Of a DNA stretch of 64,000 nucleotides, positions 62,233 to 64,000 are shown in pieces. Below the pieces are notes generated by a model, which had not been told where the DNA came from, did not search any database, and was given only the letters and a program-made list of their open reading frames with translations. The DNA is from Paraspadella gotoi (Eukaryota > Chaetognatha): contig CM119269.1 in assembly GCA_051294375.1 (NCBI GenBank), positions 4,435,098 through 4,499,097 on the forward strand, read 5' to 3'. Each line of letters starts with the position of its first letter. Position 1 is the stretch's first letter. The position numbers and the translations under genes are program-made.

Positions 62233-63448
62233 TCATTTCTTGTCGAGATCTAGTCTGCTTAGCATTTCGTAGACGCCAACAAGAGCCTTGTCAACGATGC
62301 CCACGCCGATCTGCGCCACCTAGGATGATGAAATAAATTTTTAATAAAATTAAACCTTAAAAATAAAATTTAATCGACAATCATTCTATTTCTAGTTTCC
62401 AGTTTGTACTGATAACTTTTTCACGTTTTGAAACCTGAAATTCTTTGTTCCTCTGATCAACGTCCTTTTTCCCAACGATTTCCGCGGTTTTGAATTCGGT
62501 GAGGGAGTCAAGGATGGTGTCGGCCGTGTTGAAGGTAGTGTCTGACGTTTTTTTCAGGACGAAATTTGCTGTCTAAGAAATAACAGTTAAAAACATTTAA
62601 TTTTATCATAATTTTTTTATATGTAAATCCAAAAATATGTCAGCCATTCTTCACGACCAGTATTTTTGACCGATAAAATTAAATGAGATGTTACACATAC
62701 TTTTTCTACTAATCATTTTTAGCTCATGTTATTTTTTATTCCTCTAATAATTTTATTTCTAATTATTATAATTTTTTTTAAAATCATCTTGGAATCTGCT
62801 TGGACCTTGACAACTCCTGCAGCTAGACAATTTGGGTCATCCCTACAATCTGGTTTCGGAGTCTCGGTAGTCGCCTCCGCCTCCGATTTTGCCTTGGCGT
62901 TCAGATCGTATGTACGGATGTTCCCAGCAGCAGGCTCGGAGGCCTGGTCCTCCAAAGGGCGAAAAAGGAAAGTTATTCGTTAATAGAATTAATATGTGTT
63001 CGGCTTTTTATATACATACAAGAATCAATGGTATTCAAGAGAAATTGACGCAGTCACTGGAAAATTAGGAGTTTTAAAATCTTTGCTAGTTGCTTGGTAA
63101 AAATTAGAAGCTGTTCGACCCAGAAATTTAATTTAGATTTTGACCATTAGGTAGTACCCATAGCTATTGGATAAATATAGCTAAAAGAGACAGTCATTAG
63201 CCTTCAATAAAAATTCTTTATCTTCCCCTTAGGTTTAAGTAGACCTACATCTTGTTTGCTCGTCGCTGAAGTTGACGTTGGGGGCGTGGTAGTCGTGGAA
63301 ATTGGCGGTGTCGTGGAGAGGGTTGTGATCGTTGTCGTAGGTCGAGTCGTGGGCGCATTAGTTGCGATTGCCTTAGGTGTTGTTGTAATTCTGTAGTAAC
63401 GATTGAACGGAGTCGGCAGTGCGGTGACTTGGACGAGGAAGCAAACCG
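62233..63448 (-). CDS. Small Thr-rich secreted protein, first exon not found
   Basis: Four exons on the minus strand: 63448-63249, 62949-62806, 62572-62435, 62319-62233 (TGA). The three introns inside are all phase 0 with good sites. The first exon found begins VCFLVQVTALPTPFNRYYR, the end of a signal peptide and its cleavage region; the Met exon should lie just upstream but I could not place it. Next is a mucin-like stretch (TTRPTTTITTLSTTPPISTT) likely to carry O-glycans. Then come EPAAGNIRTYDLNAKAKSEA with one Cys pair (PDCRDDPNC), KTSDTTFNTADTILDSLTEF, and the end VAQIGVGIVDKALVGVYEML. The last part looks like amphipathic helix. About 155 residues. No family recognised. Confidence 0.6.
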
Positions 63449-64000
63449 CTGTTAAACGACAATCTTACAGAAATCACTGGCAATCACAAAAAGGCTTCGG
63501 CATTAGCACTTCCATAAACAGCCTATTTTGTAACTAGCTGTGGTATCGTAGTTAGTTACTATTACTACCCGACTGTTTCCTAGACGCCCCACAAAAGAAA
63601 ATAGAAATAACCCATTTTTAAAACACACACAAAAAAGAAAAATATGTTGCTTTTAATAAATCGTAGTGAAGTCAAAAATTTATGATCCAATTAAGTTTTC
63701 TTAATTTAATATTATGTTTTGTTATAATATAAAATAAGGAGAAATTTCAACGACTTTGTCATTCTCTGTTAAATTTAACTTTCTTCATGTCAATCATAAT
63801 CTATTCAAAAAGAAGAAACCCCTCTCAGTAGCCTACGATTATTAATGAAAATAACTCAATTTATTTAAAAAATAGTTACAATTTGGTAAATACTATCATA
63901 AAGACTTAATCATTTTTAATTCAATAAACAACTTTCTTTTGACTCCATTCTCCATTAACAAAAACAAAAGTAAAAAAACTATTCATTTGAGTCAATTTTC
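63449..64000. other. Right-edge stretch
   Basis: AT-rich 5' flank of the Thr-rich gene; should contain its first exon. A minus-strand ATG at 63615 followed by GGTTATTTCTATTTTCTTTT could start a signal peptide, but no donor of the needed phase follows before a stop. No other feature seen. Confidence 0.4.

Overview
The window is nuclear DNA from an animal, most likely an arthropod. Genes are split by GT-AG introns, many only 50-150 bp long. Exons are GC-rich and set in very AT-rich non-coding DNA full of microsatellites, SINE-like units and foldback elements. The gene set is metazoan: cytoplasmic poly(A)-binding protein, transportin-1, a CIP/KIP CDK inhibitor, STIM and PNUTS. A secreted two-domain protein joining a takeout/JHBP-like half to a mite-group-7-allergen-like half points to an arthropod. 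All functional calls come from reading the translated exons; no database was searched.

Layout. 1-0.2 kb: end of a minus-strand coding exon running off the left edge, beside a 10-N gap. 0.3-5.2 kb: AT-rich repeats and one lone EGF-like exon on the minus strand. 5.2-8.2 kb (+): the JHBP/group-7 gene, with hammerhead-ribozyme-like motifs in two introns. 8.7-10.2 kb (+): a neuronal-calcium-sensor-like EF-hand gene with one frame-breaking exon. 10.4-14.0 kb (-): a cysteine-rich EGF-module gene with two alternative last exons. 14.2 kb: a perfect 81-bp palindrome. 15.0-17.6 kb (+): PABP. 18.6-20.2 kb: a SINE and a tandem repeat carrying hammerhead-like cores. 22.1-26.3 kb (-): transportin-1, complete in 15 exons. 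28.3-33.7 kb (-): a p21/p27/dacapo-type CDK inhibitor. 36.2-43.1 kb (-): an 8-exon gene of unknown function whose introns hold two foldback elements. 44.4-46.4 kb (-): STIM as one uninterrupted ORF. 52.6-56.3 kb (+): PNUTS/PPP1R10. 56.3-62.2 kb: repeats. 62.2-63.4 kb (-): a small Thr-rich secreted protein lacking its first exon.

The genes do not form an operon or pathway; this is ordinary mixed gene content. The most unusual feature is a dispersed family carrying a hammerhead-ribozyme core (CTGATGA, stem II, GAAA), seen at about 6.2, 6.5, 14.3, 19.1, 19.6, 19.7 and 36.6 kb. Stem II shows compensatory base changes between copies. At 6.2 kb the copy also keeps a short stem III, a GUC cleavage triplet and a stem I, so it may be active. 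Copies occur as direct repeats flanking an exon, as a tandem dimer and as divergent inverted pairs, which recalls known hammerhead-bearing retroelements and retrozymes. Other notable points are three GC-AG introns, a PCNA-binding motif in the CDK inhibitor, an A-rich tract ahead of PABP and a SINE with a clear target-site duplication inside a foldback element.
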